A DNA stretch of 64,000 nucleotides from an uncultured Christensenellaceae bacterium (GTDB lineage Bacteria > Bacillota > Clostridia > Christensenellales > Aristaeellaceae), in the NCBI GenBank assembly GCA_905234985.1, contig CAJOJQ010000014.1:62001-126000 (forward strand). Direction: 5' to 3'. Made by a program: the position numbers and the translations under genes. The notes below the pieces were generated by a model. The model saw only the letters and a program-made list of their open reading frames with translations, made no database searches and was not told where the DNA came from. Below, piece by piece: positions 28,113 to 38,635 of this stretch; the stretch's first letter is position 1, and the number at the start of each line of letters is the position of its first letter.

Positions 28113-29318
28113 ATGAAGTTCGTGCAGAAAAATTACCGCAAAACCCTGCAGGCCTGCTATTTGGGCATTATCACCCAGGCCATCGCCGCCAATTTCGCGC
28201 CCCTTCTGTTTTTGAAATTCCACACGGACTGGAGCATCGCCCTGGGCCAGATCGCCCTGATCCCCTCGGTGTTTTTTCTCACCCAGCTGTTGGTGGACGT
28301 GTTCTGCGCCCGCTTTGTGGACCGGATCGGCTACCGCCGCAGCATCGTGCTGTCGCAGATATTGGTCGGCCTGGGTCTGGCGGGGCTGGCCTTTGTGCCC
28401 GATTGGATGGGCAGCCCCTTCGCGGGGGTCATGATCTGCGTGGTGATTTACGCCGTGGGCAGCGGGCTGATCGAGGTGCTGGTCAGCCCCATCGTGGAGG
28501 CCTGCCCCTTCGAGCATAAGGACGCGGTGATGAGCCTGCTGCATTCCTTCTACTGCTGGGGCTGCGTGGGCGTGATCCTGCTGTCCACCCTGTTTTTCGC
28601 CGTTTTCGGCGTGGAAAGCTGGCGGTGGATGGCCTGCGCGTGGGCGCTGGTGCCCCTGTACAACGTGTTCAATTTCGCCGTGTGCCCCATCGAGCGCCTG
28701 ACCGAGGAAGGGAAGGGCATGACCCTTTCTCAGCTGTTCAAAAGGCCGGTGTTCTGGACGGCCCTGCTGCTGATGGTGTGCGCCGGGGCCAGCGAGCTTG
28801 CCATGGCCCAGTGGGCCTCCGCCTTCACCGAAGCGGCCCTGGGCTTTTCCAAAACCGTGGGCGATCTGGCCGGACCCTGCCTGTTCGCCGTCACCATGGG
28901 CTTAAGCCGGGTGATTTACGGCAAATACGGACCGAAGATGAATCTGAGCAAGTTCATGATCGGCTCCGGCGTGCTGTGCCTGTGCTGCTATCTGCTGGCG
29001 AGCCTGTCCCAAAACCCCGTGCTGTGCCTGATCGGGTGCGTGTGCTGCGGCTTTTCCGTGGGCATCATGTGGCCCGGCACCATCAGCATCACTTCGCCCC
29101 GCCTGCCCAGCGGCGGCACGGCGCTGTTCGCCATGCTGGCCATGGCGGGGGATTTGGGCGGCGCGGTGGGTCCCAGCCTCGTGGGCGCTGTCACCCAGCG
29201 GGCGGGGGATAACCTCCAGTCCGGCATGCTGGTGGGCAGCGTGTTTCCCCTGGTGCTGGTGGCGGCGCTGATTTTGCTGAACCGGAAAGCTTCATCCATT
29301 CATGCTTCGGAGGAATGA
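28113..29318 (+). CDS. MFS transporter
   Basis: 12-TM-like, VDVFCARFVDRIGYRRSIVLSQ, IEVLVSPIVEACPFEHKDAVMSLLHSFYCWG. Confidence 0.88.
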   Translation: MKFVQKNYRKTLQACYLGIITQAIAANFAPLLFLKFHTDWSIALGQIALIPSVFFLTQLLVDVFCARFVDRIGYRRSIVLSQILVGLGLAGLAFVPDWMGSPFAGVMICVVIYAVGSGLIEVLVSPIVEACPFEHKDAVMSLLHSFYCWGCVGVILLSTLFFAVFGVESWRWMACAWALVPLYNVFNFAVCPIERLTEEGKGMTLSQLFKRPVFWTALLLMVCAGASELAMAQWASAFTEAALGFSKTVGDLAGPCLFAVTMGLSRVIYGKYGPKMNLSKFMIGSGVLCLCCYLLASLSQNPVLCLIGCVCCGFSVGIMWPGTISITSPRLPSGGTALFAMLAMAGDLGGAVGPSLVGAVTQRAGDNLQSGMLVGSVFPLVLVAALILLNRKASSIHASEE

Positions 29319-29322
29319 TTTT

Positions 29323-30315
29323 ATGAAGAAAATTGCGGCTTTGCTTCTGGCGCTCCTGCTGGTTTTCAGCCTTTGCTCCGCCTTTTCGGAGGAATGGGAA
29401 TTTGACCGCGGCGTGACCATCGTGTGCCCCTGGGGCCTGAACGGCGGCGCGGACAGCACCATCCGGCCCATGAGCGAATTGCTGACGGAATATTTGGGCG
29501 TGCCCGTGGAGGTGCGCAACGAAACGGGCGAAAGCGGCGTGGTGGGCGCTTCCTACGCCTATGCCCAGCCCGCCGACGGCTATACCTTCCTGCTGGGCAC
29601 CCAAAGCCTGTACATCCAGGATTTATTGGGCAAAATGGATTTTGATTTCAAGGACGAATTTGAATGCGAAGTGATCCTGGTACACTCCATCAACCTGTTG
29701 GCCGGTTCCCGGCAGCAGATGGAAAAGTACGGCGTCGGCTCCTTTTCCGATCTGCGGGCTTACGTTGCCGCACACCCGGGCGAAGTGTCCGTGGGCATGC
29801 AGTCCGCCGTGGGCGTGGACGGCCTGTGCTTTGAAATCGCCACCGAGGGCCTGGCCCTGAACCGGGTGGCTTACGATTCCGGCGACGATGTGAACCGTGA
29901 TTTGGCGGAGGGCCTGGTGGACCTGGCCGTGGGCGGCTACGACGATATGAGCGAGCAGATCTAGGCGGGCAACGTGACGCCCTTGCTGCTGTTCTGCGAA
30001 CACCGCGTTTCCATCCTGCCCGACTGCGAATGCACCGCCGAAATAGGCATTGATAGCTATGCCGGACCCTGGCGCGCCATCTTCGCCAAAAAAGGCACGC
30101 CCCAGGCTGCCGTCGACGCCATTGTGGAGGCGGTGGAGGCCTGCCGCAGGGACGCCACCTGGCAGGGCTTCGTCATGAACGCCGCCTATGACCAGCGCGA
30201 GATTCCCACCCCCGGCACGGAAACCCAGCGCTTCTGCTTAGGGGAATATCAGGAACTGAGGGACTATCTGCTGAAACAGGCCAAACTGGTGAAGGATTAC
30301 GACGAGCTTAAGTAG
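29323..30315 (+). pseudogene. TctC/Bug-type tripartite tricarboxylate transporter substrate-binding protein with in-frame TAG
   Basis: MKKIAALLLALLLVFSLCSAFSEEWEFDRGVTIVCPWGLNGGADSTIRPM...; TAG at 29962-29964 then same-frame continuation AGNVTPLLLFCEHRVSILPDCECTAEIGIDSYAGPWRAIFAKKGTP. Confidence 0.8.
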
Positions 30316-30329
30316 TCAGGGGGGCGAAC

Positions 30330-33300
30330 ATGAAGGAAGCAAAACGGTTTCAGGGCATGCGGCTGGCGGCGCTGCTGCTGTGCCTCATCCTGGCGTTTCC
30401 CATGGCCGCGCGGGCGGAAAACGAAAAGACCGTGCGCGTGGGCTGGTACGAATCGCCCTTCAACCAGACCGACCCTTACGGACGGCGCTCGGGCTACGCC
30501 TATGAGTATCAGCAGAAGATCGCCGCGTATACCGGCTGGCGCTACGAGTACGTGTACGGAAGCTGGCCGGACCTGATGCAGATGCTGACCGACGGCGAAA
30601 TCGACCTCATGAGCGACTTTTCCTATACCGTGGGCCGGGCCAGGAGCATCCTCTATTCCATGGTGCCCATGGGCGCGGAGGAATACTACGTGTTCGTTTC
30701 CTCCGCCCGTCACAGCGGCATCGATTCCACGGATTATTCCACGTTCAGCGGGAAGAAATTCGGCATCAACCAGGGCAGCGTTCAGGTGAGCATGTTCCGC
30801 AACTGGGCGTCCAAAAAAGGCGTGGACGCGGAGGTGGTGGAGCTGACTGTGGGTGAAGCGGAAAACGTCGCCATGCTGGAGCGGGGCGAGGTGGACGCCC
30901 TGGTGGCTAACGACGGCTTCGGGAACAGCGACACCCTGCTGCCCGTGTGCAAGATCGGCTCCTCGGACTTTTACTTCGCCGTGAGCAAGACCCGGCCGGA
31001 ACTGCTGGCAGAGCTGGACGCCGCTATGCTCAAAATTCAGGAGGAAAACGCCTATTACAACCAGCAGCTCCAGGAAAAGTATTTCGGCTATTCCGGCTCC
31101 ACCATGTACCTGGCGGAAAACGAATTGAACTGGCTTTCGGGTCACGGCGCGATTCGGGTGGGCTATCGGGACAACTATTTGGCTTTCTGCGCCAAGGATC
31201 AGGCCACGGGGGAGCTGACGGGCGCGCTGAAGGAGTTTCTTTTCCAGGCCTCCCGCTGCATGCAGAACGCGGAAATCGTGTTTGAACCCGTGGCCTTTTC
31301 CTCCACCGCGGACGCCCTGGAGGCCATGAACCGGGGGGAAATCGACTGCGTGTTTCCCGTGAACTTCTCCGCTTATGACGCGGAGGAAAAGGACGTGCTG
31401 ACCACGGTGCCCCTGATGCAGAGCGAAATGTACGCCGTGGTGCGCTCCGCCGCCCTGCGGGATTTCTCCATGGAAAGCGAGGTCAGGGCCGTCATCAACG
31501 AGGGCAACCCCAGCTACGAAGCCTTTTTGATGGATCATTTTCCGGGCTGGACCCGGGTTTACGTAAAGGACATCGCCGCCTGCCTCAAGGCGGTGGCGGA
31601 AGGAAAAGCGGACTGCGTGATCGTGAGCAATTACCGCATCAACAGCGTGGCCGATTGGCTGGATCAGTACAATCTTTCCACCGTCACCACGGGCGTAGCC
31701 ATGAACTCCTATTTCGCCATCAGCCGGGAGAACAGCGCCCTGTACGCCATCCTGAACAAGGCCATCAACCTTGTGCCCGCCTCCGCGCTCAACGCCGCCT
31801 TAGCGTCCTATTCCTACGGGGAGCAGCAAATCACCTTTGCCCGGTTCATCCGGGAACACTTCGTCTCCGTCCTGATTGCCGCCGGGATCGTTGTGGCCGC
31901 CATCCTGGCCCTGCTGCTGCGCAGCGTGCGTTCGGAAAAAAAGACCCGGGAAGCCATGGGCCGCATCGCCGAGCTGAACACCACCCTGTCCGACAGCCAG
32001 CAGAAGCTCAAAGAGGCCCTGGCGGCGTCGGAACAGGCCAGCCGCGCCAAAACCAGCTTCCTTTCCAATATGAGCCATGAGATCAGAACGCCCATGAACG
32101 CCATCATCGGCCTGGACAGCATCGCCCTGCGGGATCAGGATTTAGCCCCCCACACACGGGAGCAGCTGGAAAAGATCGGCTCCAGCGCCAAGCATCTGCT
32201 GGGCATCATCAACGATATTCTGGACATGAGCCGCATCGAGTCCGGTCGCATGGCGCTGAAAGAGGAGGAATTCGGCTTCCGGGATTTCCTGGATCAGATC
32301 AACGTGATGATCAACGGCCAGTGCGTGGACAAGGGGCTGCGCTTTGCGTGCGACATCATCGGCCATACGGAGGATTATTACGTCGGCGACGATATGAAGC
32401 TCAAGCAGGTACTCATCAATATTTTGGGCAACGCCGTGAAATTCACCCCCGCTCCCGGCTCGGTCACGTTCAGCGTGGAGCAGATCAGGCGCTTTGAGCA
32501 GCACTGCATGCTCCGCTTTATCATCCGGGATACCGGCATCGGCATGAGCAAGGATTATATTCCCAAGATTTTTGAAGCCTTCTCCCAGGAAAACGACGGC
32601 TCCAGCACCAAATACGGCAGCACGGGCCTTGGCATGGCGATCACCAAGAGCATCGTAAGCATGATGAACGGCGAAATCGAGGTGGACAGCGAAAAAGGCA
32701 AGGGATCCACCTTCACCGTCACCGTTACCCTGAAAGTATCAGCCCGCAGCGAAAAAGACCACCGGGAGCTGATTCCGGCGGGGATGCGCGCCCTGGTGCT
32801 GGACGACGACGCGGTGGCCTGCGAACATGAACAGCTGGTGGCGGACGCCGTGGGCATTCAGGCCGATACGGTGAGAACCGGAGAAGCCGCCCTGCGCATG
32901 ATCCGGGAAAAGAGGGAAGTGGGCCAGCCCTATCAGCTGGTGCTGACCGATTACTTGATGCCCGGCATGGACGGCCTGGCGTTTACCCGCGAATTGCGGA
33001 AGATGGACGGCGGCGAAACGGGCGTGATCCTGCTCACCGGCTACGATTGGGAGGACAAACAGGAGGAAGCGCAGGCCGCCGGGGTGGACGTGATTCTTTC
33101 CAAGCCGCTGTTCAAGGACAACCTGATTCACAGCGTCCAGAACATTCTGCTCCAGCGGGAAAAGGCGGAGGACGCCGTGCAAAGTCAGCCTGCGGCGGAG
33201 GGTCAGGCCATCCACGCGCTGGAGGGCTGCCGCATCCTGGTGGTGGAGGATATGGAGCTGAACGCGGAAATCCTGATGGACTTGCTGGAAATGGAAAGCA

Positions 33301-33608
33301 TCCAGTCTGAACACGCGGAAAACGGGCAAATCGCCGTGGATATGTTCAGCGGCCACCCGGCGGGGTACTACGACGCCATCCTGATGGACGTGCGCATGCC
33401 GGTGATGAACGGCCTGGAGGCCACCCGCGCCATCCGCGCCCTGGAACGGCCGGACGCCAGGGAAATCCCCATCATCGCCATGACCGCCAACGCCTTCGAC
33501 GAGGACGTGCAGCATTCCCTCCAGGCGGGCATGGACGCCCACCTTTCCAAGCCCGTGGAGCCGGATCAGCTGTATGAAACCCTGGAACAGATGATTCACC
33601 ACAAATAA
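30330..33608 (+). CDS. Hybrid histidine kinase with two periplasmic SBP_bac_3-like sensor domains (SBP-SBP-TM-HisKA-HATPase-REC-REC)
   Basis: [31 protein letters not shown]... and [30 protein letters not shown]; kinase core near-identical to 20261..23626 ([27 protein letters not shown]). Confidence 0.93.
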   Translation: MKEAKRFQGMRLAALLLCLILAFPMAARAENEKTVRVGWYESPFNQTDPYGRRSGYAYEYQQKIAAYTGWRYEYVYGSWPDLMQMLTDGEIDLMSDFSYTVGRARSILYSMVPMGAEEYYVFVSSARHSGIDSTDYSTFSGKKFGINQGSVQVSMFRNWASKKGVDAEVVELTVGEAENVAMLERGEVDALVANDGFGNSDTLLPVCKIGSSDFYFAVSKTRPELLAELDAAMLKIQEENAYYNQQLQEKYFGYSGSTMYLAENELNWLSGHGAIRVGYRDNYLAFCAKDQATGELTGALKEFLFQASRCMQNAEIVFEPVAFSSTADALEAMNRGEIDCVFPVNFSAYDAEEKDVLTTVPLMQSEMYAVVRSAALRDFSMESEVRAVINEGNPSYEAFLMDHFPGWTRVYVKDIAACLKAVAEGKADCVIVSNYRINSVADWLDQYNLSTVTTGVAMNSYFAISRENSALYAILNKAINLVPASALNAALASYSYGEQQITFARFIREHFVSVLIAAGIVVAAILALLLRSVRSEKKTREAMGRIAELNTTLSDSQQKLKEALAASEQASRAKTSFLSNMSHEIRTPMNAIIGLDSIALRDQDLAPHTREQLEKIGSSAKHLLGIINDILDMSRIESGRMALKEEEFGFRDFLDQINVMINGQCVDKGLRFACDIIGHTEDYYVGDDMKLKQVLINILGNAVKFTPAPGSVTFSVEQIRRFEQHCMLRFIIRDTGIGMSKDYIPKIFEAFSQENDGSSTKYGSTGLGMAITKSIVSMMNGEIEVDSEKGKGSTFTVTVTLKVSARSEKDHRELIPAGMRALVLDDDAVACEHEQLVADAVGIQADTVRTGEAALRMIREKREVGQPYQLVLTDYLMPGMDGLAFTRELRKMDGGETGVILLTGYDWEDKQEEAQAAGVDVILSKPLFKDNLIHSVQNILLQREKAEDAVQSQPAAEGQAIHALEGCRILVVEDMELNAEILMDLLEMESIQSEHAENGQIAVDMFSGHPAGYYDAILMDVRMPVMNGLEATRAIRALERPDAREIPIIAMTANAFDEDVQHSLQAGMDAHLSKPVEPDQLYETLEQMIHHK

Positions 33609-33692
33609 AAACAAATCACTCTATTCCGAGAGGAATATCGGTCAGAAGAAGCGGATAAGCGAGTGAAAAAAATACTACGACAACTGGGCAAT

Positions 33693-33722
33693 AAACCGAC
33701 CGGAGCAATCCGGCCGGTTTTC
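33693..33722. terminator. Terminator between convergent genes
   Basis: AAACCGACCGG-agcaat-CCGGCCGGTTTT. Confidence 0.7.
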
Positions 33723-33724
33723 GT

Positions 33725-34543
33725 TTACCCGTTATGGGCTAATTCCAGATACCTTTCATAAGCGTACATATACTGCTGCATGACCCCCGCGAAGGGGGCG
33801 AACTGTTCCGGGTGAATGCCGCCGGGATAGCGCTTTTCCGCCACCCGCTGAATCCACACGTCCACGGGGAAGGCGTTGAGCCGGTGAAAACCGAACAGCA
33901 TCACGCATTGGGCGATTTTGGGGCCCACGCCGTAAAGGGCGCACAGGGCGTGCAGCAGCGCTTCGTCGGTCAGGCCGTCAAAGCCGTTCAAATCTTCTCC
34001 GCTGAACGCCTCCGCCGCCCGGAGTACATAGGGCGCGCGGTAGCCTAAGCCGCAGGCCCGCAGCCCCTCTTCCCCCAGGCGCATGAGTTCGGCAGGGGAA
34101 GGAAAGGCGCATATAGGCCCGTCCTCGTTTTCCCCGATCACCCGGCCCCCGGTCAGGCACAGCTTTTCCACGGCCTGCCGGATGGCCGGGATATTTTTTC
34201 GCTGGGAAATCAGGAAGGTGACCAGGGTTTCCCAGGGGTCCTGGCGCAGGATGCGGATGCCCCGGCCATATTCCGCCGCCGCCCGCAGGTAGCCGTCTTC
34301 CTTGGGCAGCACAGCAGCCATGGCCCCGTAGTCCGTGTCCAGGTCGAAATACGCTCGCCAGAGCAGCGCGTAGTCTTCCTCCGGGCAATCCAGCTCCAGC
34401 GCCCCAGCCTCTGTTTCCCGCACCCGCAGCACCCTGTCCAGGGCGGGGATCACATATCCGTCCCCCCGCCGCCGCCAGCGGAAGCATTGGCCGCTGTCCG
34501 CGATGGCCCCAAGGTTCAGGTGCGGATTCTTCGGTACGATCAT
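33725..34543 (-). CDS. 8-oxoguanine DNA glycosylase (OGG1-like, HhH-GPD)
   Basis: SGQCFRWRRRGDGYVI, LISQRKNIPAIRQAVEKLC, LYGVGPKIAQCVMLFGFHRLNAFPVDVWIQRV. Confidence 0.9.
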   Translation of the reverse strand: MIVPKNPHLNLGAIADSGQCFRWRRRGDGYVIPALDRVLRVRETEAGALELDCPEEDYALLWRAYFDLDTDYGAMAAVLPKEDGYLRAAAEYGRGIRILRQDPWETLVTFLISQRKNIPAIRQAVEKLCLTGGRVIGENEDGPICAFPSPAELMRLGEEGLRACGLGYRAPYVLRAAEAFSGEDLNGFDGLTDEALLHALCALYGVGPKIAQCVMLFGFHRLNAFPVDVWIQRVAEKRYPGGIHPEQFAPFAGVMQQYMYAYERYLELAHNG

Positions 34544-34668
34544 GCCGATCCTTCCTTTATCTTTTCTCCCGCATGATCTTACCAAAGGTACGCGGAAAAC
34601 GCAATCCAAACCTTGACGGACTGCTGGCGAAAATGAAAATTTTACGCCGTTTAATCATCAATTGGGGC

Positions 34669-34697
34669 TTGCAATGGGCGAAATGATCTGTTATAAT
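34669..34697 (+). promoter_or_regulatory. Predicted promoter of ABC sugar-transport operon
   Basis: TTGCAA - 17 bp - TATAAT. Confidence 0.55.
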
Positions 34698-34915
34698 GAA
34701 AAATGCCTAAGAAAAATGGATGGAAATGTTCATAATAGACAATTTTATCCGTTTCCAATCACCTGTCGAAGCACCAAAATCAGGAAGAAAGCCGGGCGCG
34801 GTCGTTTTTTCCGTCCACAGGCGGACAAACGGCGCGAGGGGGATTGCGGACTCCGCCCGGTTTTTCATCGTTAAATGTTCAAGCGCTAAAAATTTCAGCA
34901 GTTGGGAGGCGGACT

Positions 34916-35872
34916 ATGACGACGATCAACCCCAAAAAGGTGGAGCCCTATTCGGTCAAGGGCTCCCTGCGGAGGAAGCTGTTCAACTCAAAAACGCTGA
35001 TACTGATGTGCGTTCCCGCCATCATCTACTTCATCGCGTTCAGCTACGCTCCGCTGCCCGGCATCTACGTGGCCTTCGTGAACTACAACTACCGCAAGGG
35101 CATCTTCGCCAGCCCCTTCGTGGGCCTGAAAAACTTCGATTTCGTGGCGAAATCGGGGAAGCTGTGGACGCTGACCCAGAATACCATCCTGTTCAATCTG
35201 GCGTTCATTCTGCTGGATAACCTGCTGGCGGTAACGGTGGCCATCCTGCTGAAGGAAATTCAAAGCAAATCCTTCCGCAAGGTCAGCCAGACCATGATGT
35301 TCCTGCCCTACTTCATTTCGCAGGTGCTGGTGGGCCTGCTGGTGTTCAGCCTGCTGAACTCCGACACCGGCTTCCTGAACGTGATTTTGAAGGGCTTGGG
35401 GGCGGAGCCTCTGCGGCTGTACAAAACCGGCGATCCCTGGCCGATCATCATCATTCTGGTGCATCTGTGGCAGAAAACGGGCTACAATTCGGTGGTGTAC
35501 TTCGCCGCCATCATGGGCATTGACGATTCCATCATCGAAGCCTCCATGATCGACGGCGCCAACGGCTGGCAGAAGATCCGCTACATCATCCTGCCCAGCC
35601 TGAAACCCACCGTGGTCATCCTGCTGCTGTTCGCTTTGGGCGGCATCGTGAAGGGCGACTTCGGCCTGTTCTGGAATCTGGTGGGCCGCAATCCCATCCT
35701 GTACAACAAGGTGGACATCATTGAAATGTTCGTATACCGCGCCACGGTGTCCGACTTCAACTTCTCCACCGCGTCGGCTGTGGGCCTGTATCAGTCCCTG
35801 ATCGGCTTTATCCTGGTGCTCACCGTGAACGCCATCGTAAAGAAGATCGAGCCCGACTACTCCCTGTTCTGA
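34916..35872 (+). CDS. ABC transporter permease (LplB/UgpA type)
   Basis: PAIIYFIAFSYAPLPGIYVAFVNYNYRKGIFASPFVGLKNF; EASMIDGANGWQKIRYIILPSL. Confidence 0.93.
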   Translation: MTTINPKKVEPYSVKGSLRRKLFNSKTLILMCVPAIIYFIAFSYAPLPGIYVAFVNYNYRKGIFASPFVGLKNFDFVAKSGKLWTLTQNTILFNLAFILLDNLLAVTVAILLKEIQSKSFRKVSQTMMFLPYFISQVLVGLLVFSLLNSDTGFLNVILKGLGAEPLRLYKTGDPWPIIIILVHLWQKTGYNSVVYFAAIMGIDDSIIEASMIDGANGWQKIRYIILPSLKPTVVILLLFALGGIVKGDFGLFWNLVGRNPILYNKVDIIEMFVYRATVSDFNFSTASAVGLYQSLIGFILVLTVNAIVKKIEPDYSLF

Positions 35873-35885
35873 GGAGGTGGGAAGA

Positions 35886-36806
35886 ATGGCAAAGAATAAG
35901 GACGGCATGCTGGAAAGCACCGGCAAAATCAAGCTGACGGGGTCCGACTATGTGATCCGCGGCATCGGCTACTTCTTCATCACCATTTTCGCCATCATGA
36001 GCATCTTCCCCTTCCTGGTGATCCTCGGCACCTCCTTTGAAACGGAGGACAACATCATCACCCAGGGCGTGACGCTGCTTCCCCGGGAATTCACCACAGC
36101 GGCCTATGAGCTGGTGGTGAAGGGCGGCACCATCTGGCAGTCCTACTGCCTGACCATCGTGCTGACATCGGTTGGCACTACCATCGGCCTGTTCATCTGC
36201 GCCATGACGGGCTACGCCCTCCAGCGCAAGGACTTCCCCTTCCGCAACGGCATTTCCTTCTTCGTCTACTTCACCAGCCTGTTCCAGGCCGGTCTGGCCC
36301 CGTACTATCTGCTCATGACCCAGACCTACCACCTGAACAACTCCTACTTCGCGGTGCTGCTGCCGCTGATGGTATCAAGCTGGCTGATTATTCTGATGAA
36401 GAACTTCGCCAAATCCATTCCCCACGAGCTCACCGAGTCCGGCAAGATCGACGGCGCGGGCGATTTCAAAATCTTCACGGCCATCATCCTGCCCATGTTA
36501 AAGCCCGGCCTTGCCACGGTTGGCCTGTTCCTGGCTTTGGGCTACTGGAACGAATGGTATCAGTCCTCCCTGTTCCTCCAGAACAAGTCCGTGCTGCCTT
36601 TGCAGTACAGCCTGTATAAGATCATCAACGAGGCCCAGTCTCTTAAGAACTCCGTGGCCAGCCAGTACGTGACCGTGGACAGCCTGCCCTCTGAATCCCT
36701 GAAAATGGCAACCGCCATGATGGCTACCGGCCCCATCATCTTCCTGTATCCCTTCGTGCAGCGCTACTTCATCGGCGGCATCACCGTGGGCGCGGTGAAA
36801 GGATGA
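35886..36806 (+). CDS. ABC transporter permease (YtcP/MalG type)
   Basis: ESGKIDGAGDFKIFTAIILPMLKPGLATVGLF; FVQRYFIGGITVGAVKG C-terminus. Confidence 0.93.
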   Translation: MAKNKDGMLESTGKIKLTGSDYVIRGIGYFFITIFAIMSIFPFLVILGTSFETEDNIITQGVTLLPREFTTAAYELVVKGGTIWQSYCLTIVLTSVGTTIGLFICAMTGYALQRKDFPFRNGISFFVYFTSLFQAGLAPYYLLMTQTYHLNNSYFAVLLPLMVSSWLIILMKNFAKSIPHELTESGKIDGAGDFKIFTAIILPMLKPGLATVGLFLALGYWNEWYQSSLFLQNKSVLPLQYSLYKIINEAQSLKNSVASQYVTVDSLPSESLKMATAMMATGPIIFLYPFVQRYFIGGITVGAVKG

Positions 36807-36909
36807 ACCGCCGATTGTCGCCAGTGGCGACAAAAAATCGGCGGTGAAATCAGCCGAAACAAGCGATCTGCCCATGAAGGGCAGTCGCGCCGATTGAGGC
36901 TGCGGATAC
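36801..36909 (-). repeat. Two-hairpin structured repeat, copy E2
   Basis: Minus strand: GTATCCGCAGCCTCAATCGGCGCGACTGCCCTTCATGGGCAGATCGCTTGTTTCGGCTGATTTCACCGCCGATTTTTTGTCGCCACTGGCGACAATCGGCGGTTCATCC. Confidence 0.8.
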
Positions 36910-36962
36910 TATTTTCCTGTTCCCAAGGGCCAATCGCCCTAAAATAAAAAGGAGGAAAAAAC

Positions 36963-38561
36963 ATGAAGAAAATCCTTGCTCTGCTCCTGGCGTCCATCAT
37001 GGTCCTGAGCCTGTGCTCCGTTTCCTTCGCGGAAGACATTTCCGTGGAGAACGCGGAAGCCGTATGGGCTGAAAAATGGGCCGACGTAGACACCTCCAAG
37101 CACGTGGTCATCAACTACATGACCACCGGCGACGCGCCCAAGACCGGCGCCAACGCCGAAATGCTGGCCCAGCTCAACGCGATCCTGACCGAAAAGGTGA
37201 ACGCCGAGCTGAACATCGTCTGGATCTCCTGGACGGACTATCTGGCCAACTACAACCTGCGCATCGCGTCCATGGACGGCACCATCGACCTGATCGGTTC
37301 TTCCACGGACTGGCTGGACGCGTGGCCCAACGCCAAGCGCGGCGGCTTCCTGGAACTGGACAAGGAAATGCTGGAGAAATACGCTCCCGTGACCTATGCC
37401 ACCGTTCCCCAGGAGCATTGGGATGTGTGCACCTATGAAGGCGACATCTACTTCATCCCCGAGGACAATTATTCCCAGTGGACCAACCACGGCTTCGCCT
37501 ATCGTTTAGACTGGGCCAAGGAAGCCGGGCTGGAGAACGGCTGCCAGACCTGGGATGACCTGACCACCTATGTGAAGTACGTCAAGGCCACCTACGGCGA
37601 CCAGCTGATCGCTCTGTGGGATACCGACGGCACCGCCTATCCCGCCGGCGGCTACATCTGCTCCTTCGCCAAGTGGCGCAACATCGACGGTCTGGCCTCC
37701 GGCGCCATCTGGGGCGGCTACCTGGACGATCCCTACACCATCAACTGCCTGTATCTGGTGGAAACCGACAAGCTGGTGGAATACGCCAAGCTGATGAAGG
37801 AATGGGACGAACTGGGCGTGTGGCCCACCGACGTGCTCTCCAACACCGGCGCCGACAACCGCCTGGAGTTCCGTCAGGGCAAGACCGCTCTGGAACAGCA
37901 TCACACCCAGACCTGGACCGGCCTGGTGTCTCCTCTGGCCAGCACCGACAACACCATGTACCTGAACGATGAAGACTGCGACGTGGGCTTCTACTACTGG
38001 GGCAAGGAAGCCGGCTACGTGACCCGCGATCTGGTGACCCACGGTGTTGCCGCCGTGTCCGCCGCTTCCGCCAACCCCGAGCGCACCCTGATGGTGTACG
38101 ACCTGCTGCGCAACGACAAGGAATGCTACGACCTGTTCAACTACGGTCTGGAAGGCCGCAGCTATGCCATCGATGAGAACGGCTACCGCTACACCCCCGA
38201 CACCTACGTGGCCGACAACGACAGCATCTCCACCAACTGGTGGTGGGGCCGCAACGACGCGCTGGAAATCCCCTCCGCCGCCATGAACTGGGATGCCATC
38301 AACGCTCTGTACGAGGAATATGACCAGATCGCCGTGATGTATCCCTACGAAGCCTTCGTGTTCGACAACACCATGGTGCAGAGCTACATCAACCAGTGCA
38401 ACGAAATCTACAACACCTACATGAAGTACATCTGCTTCGGCCAGTACAGCGGCACCGCTGAAGAAATCGTGGCCGAATTCCAGGATGCCCTGCGCGCCGC
38501 CGGCGTGGACGAAGTGACCGCCGAGCTGCAGGCCCAGATCAACGCCACCTACGGCAAATAA
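36963..38561 (+). CDS. Extracellular solute-binding protein of ABC sugar transporter (LplA-like)
   Basis: Signal peptide MKKILALLLASIMVLSLCSVSFA; 532 aa; directly downstream of the two permeases. Confidence 0.88.
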   Translation: MKKILALLLASIMVLSLCSVSFAEDISVENAEAVWAEKWADVDTSKHVVINYMTTGDAPKTGANAEMLAQLNAILTEKVNAELNIVWISWTDYLANYNLRIASMDGTIDLIGSSTDWLDAWPNAKRGGFLELDKEMLEKYAPVTYATVPQEHWDVCTYEGDIYFIPEDNYSQWTNHGFAYRLDWAKEAGLENGCQTWDDLTTYVKYVKATYGDQLIALWDTDGTAYPAGGYICSFAKWRNIDGLASGAIWGGYLDDPYTINCLYLVETDKLVEYAKLMKEWDELGVWPTDVLSNTGADNRLEFRQGKTALEQHHTQTWTGLVSPLASTDNTMYLNDEDCDVGFYYWGKEAGYVTRDLVTHGVAAVSAASANPERTLMVYDLLRNDKECYDLFNYGLEGRSYAIDENGYRYTPDTYVADNDSISTNWWWGRNDALEIPSAAMNWDAINALYEEYDQIAVMYPYEAFVFDNTMVQSYINQCNEIYNTYMKYICFGQYSGTAEEIVAEFQDALRAAGVDEVTAELQAQINATYGK

Positions 38562-38580
38562 TCGCTTGACAAAACCATGA

Positions 38581-38618
38581 GGGGATGCCAAACTGTAAGG
38601 GGAGGCATCCCCTTTTTT
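38581..38618 (+). terminator. Terminator/attenuator between SBP and GH2 genes
   Basis: GGGGATGCC...GGCATCCCC followed by TTTTTT. Confidence 0.85.
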
Positions 38619-38635
38619 CATGACAGGAGGTACTT

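Noticed and set aside
30297-31538. 413-aa minus-strand ORF opposite the SBP-kinase gene
   Set aside because: Shadow ORF of the 1092-aa kinase.
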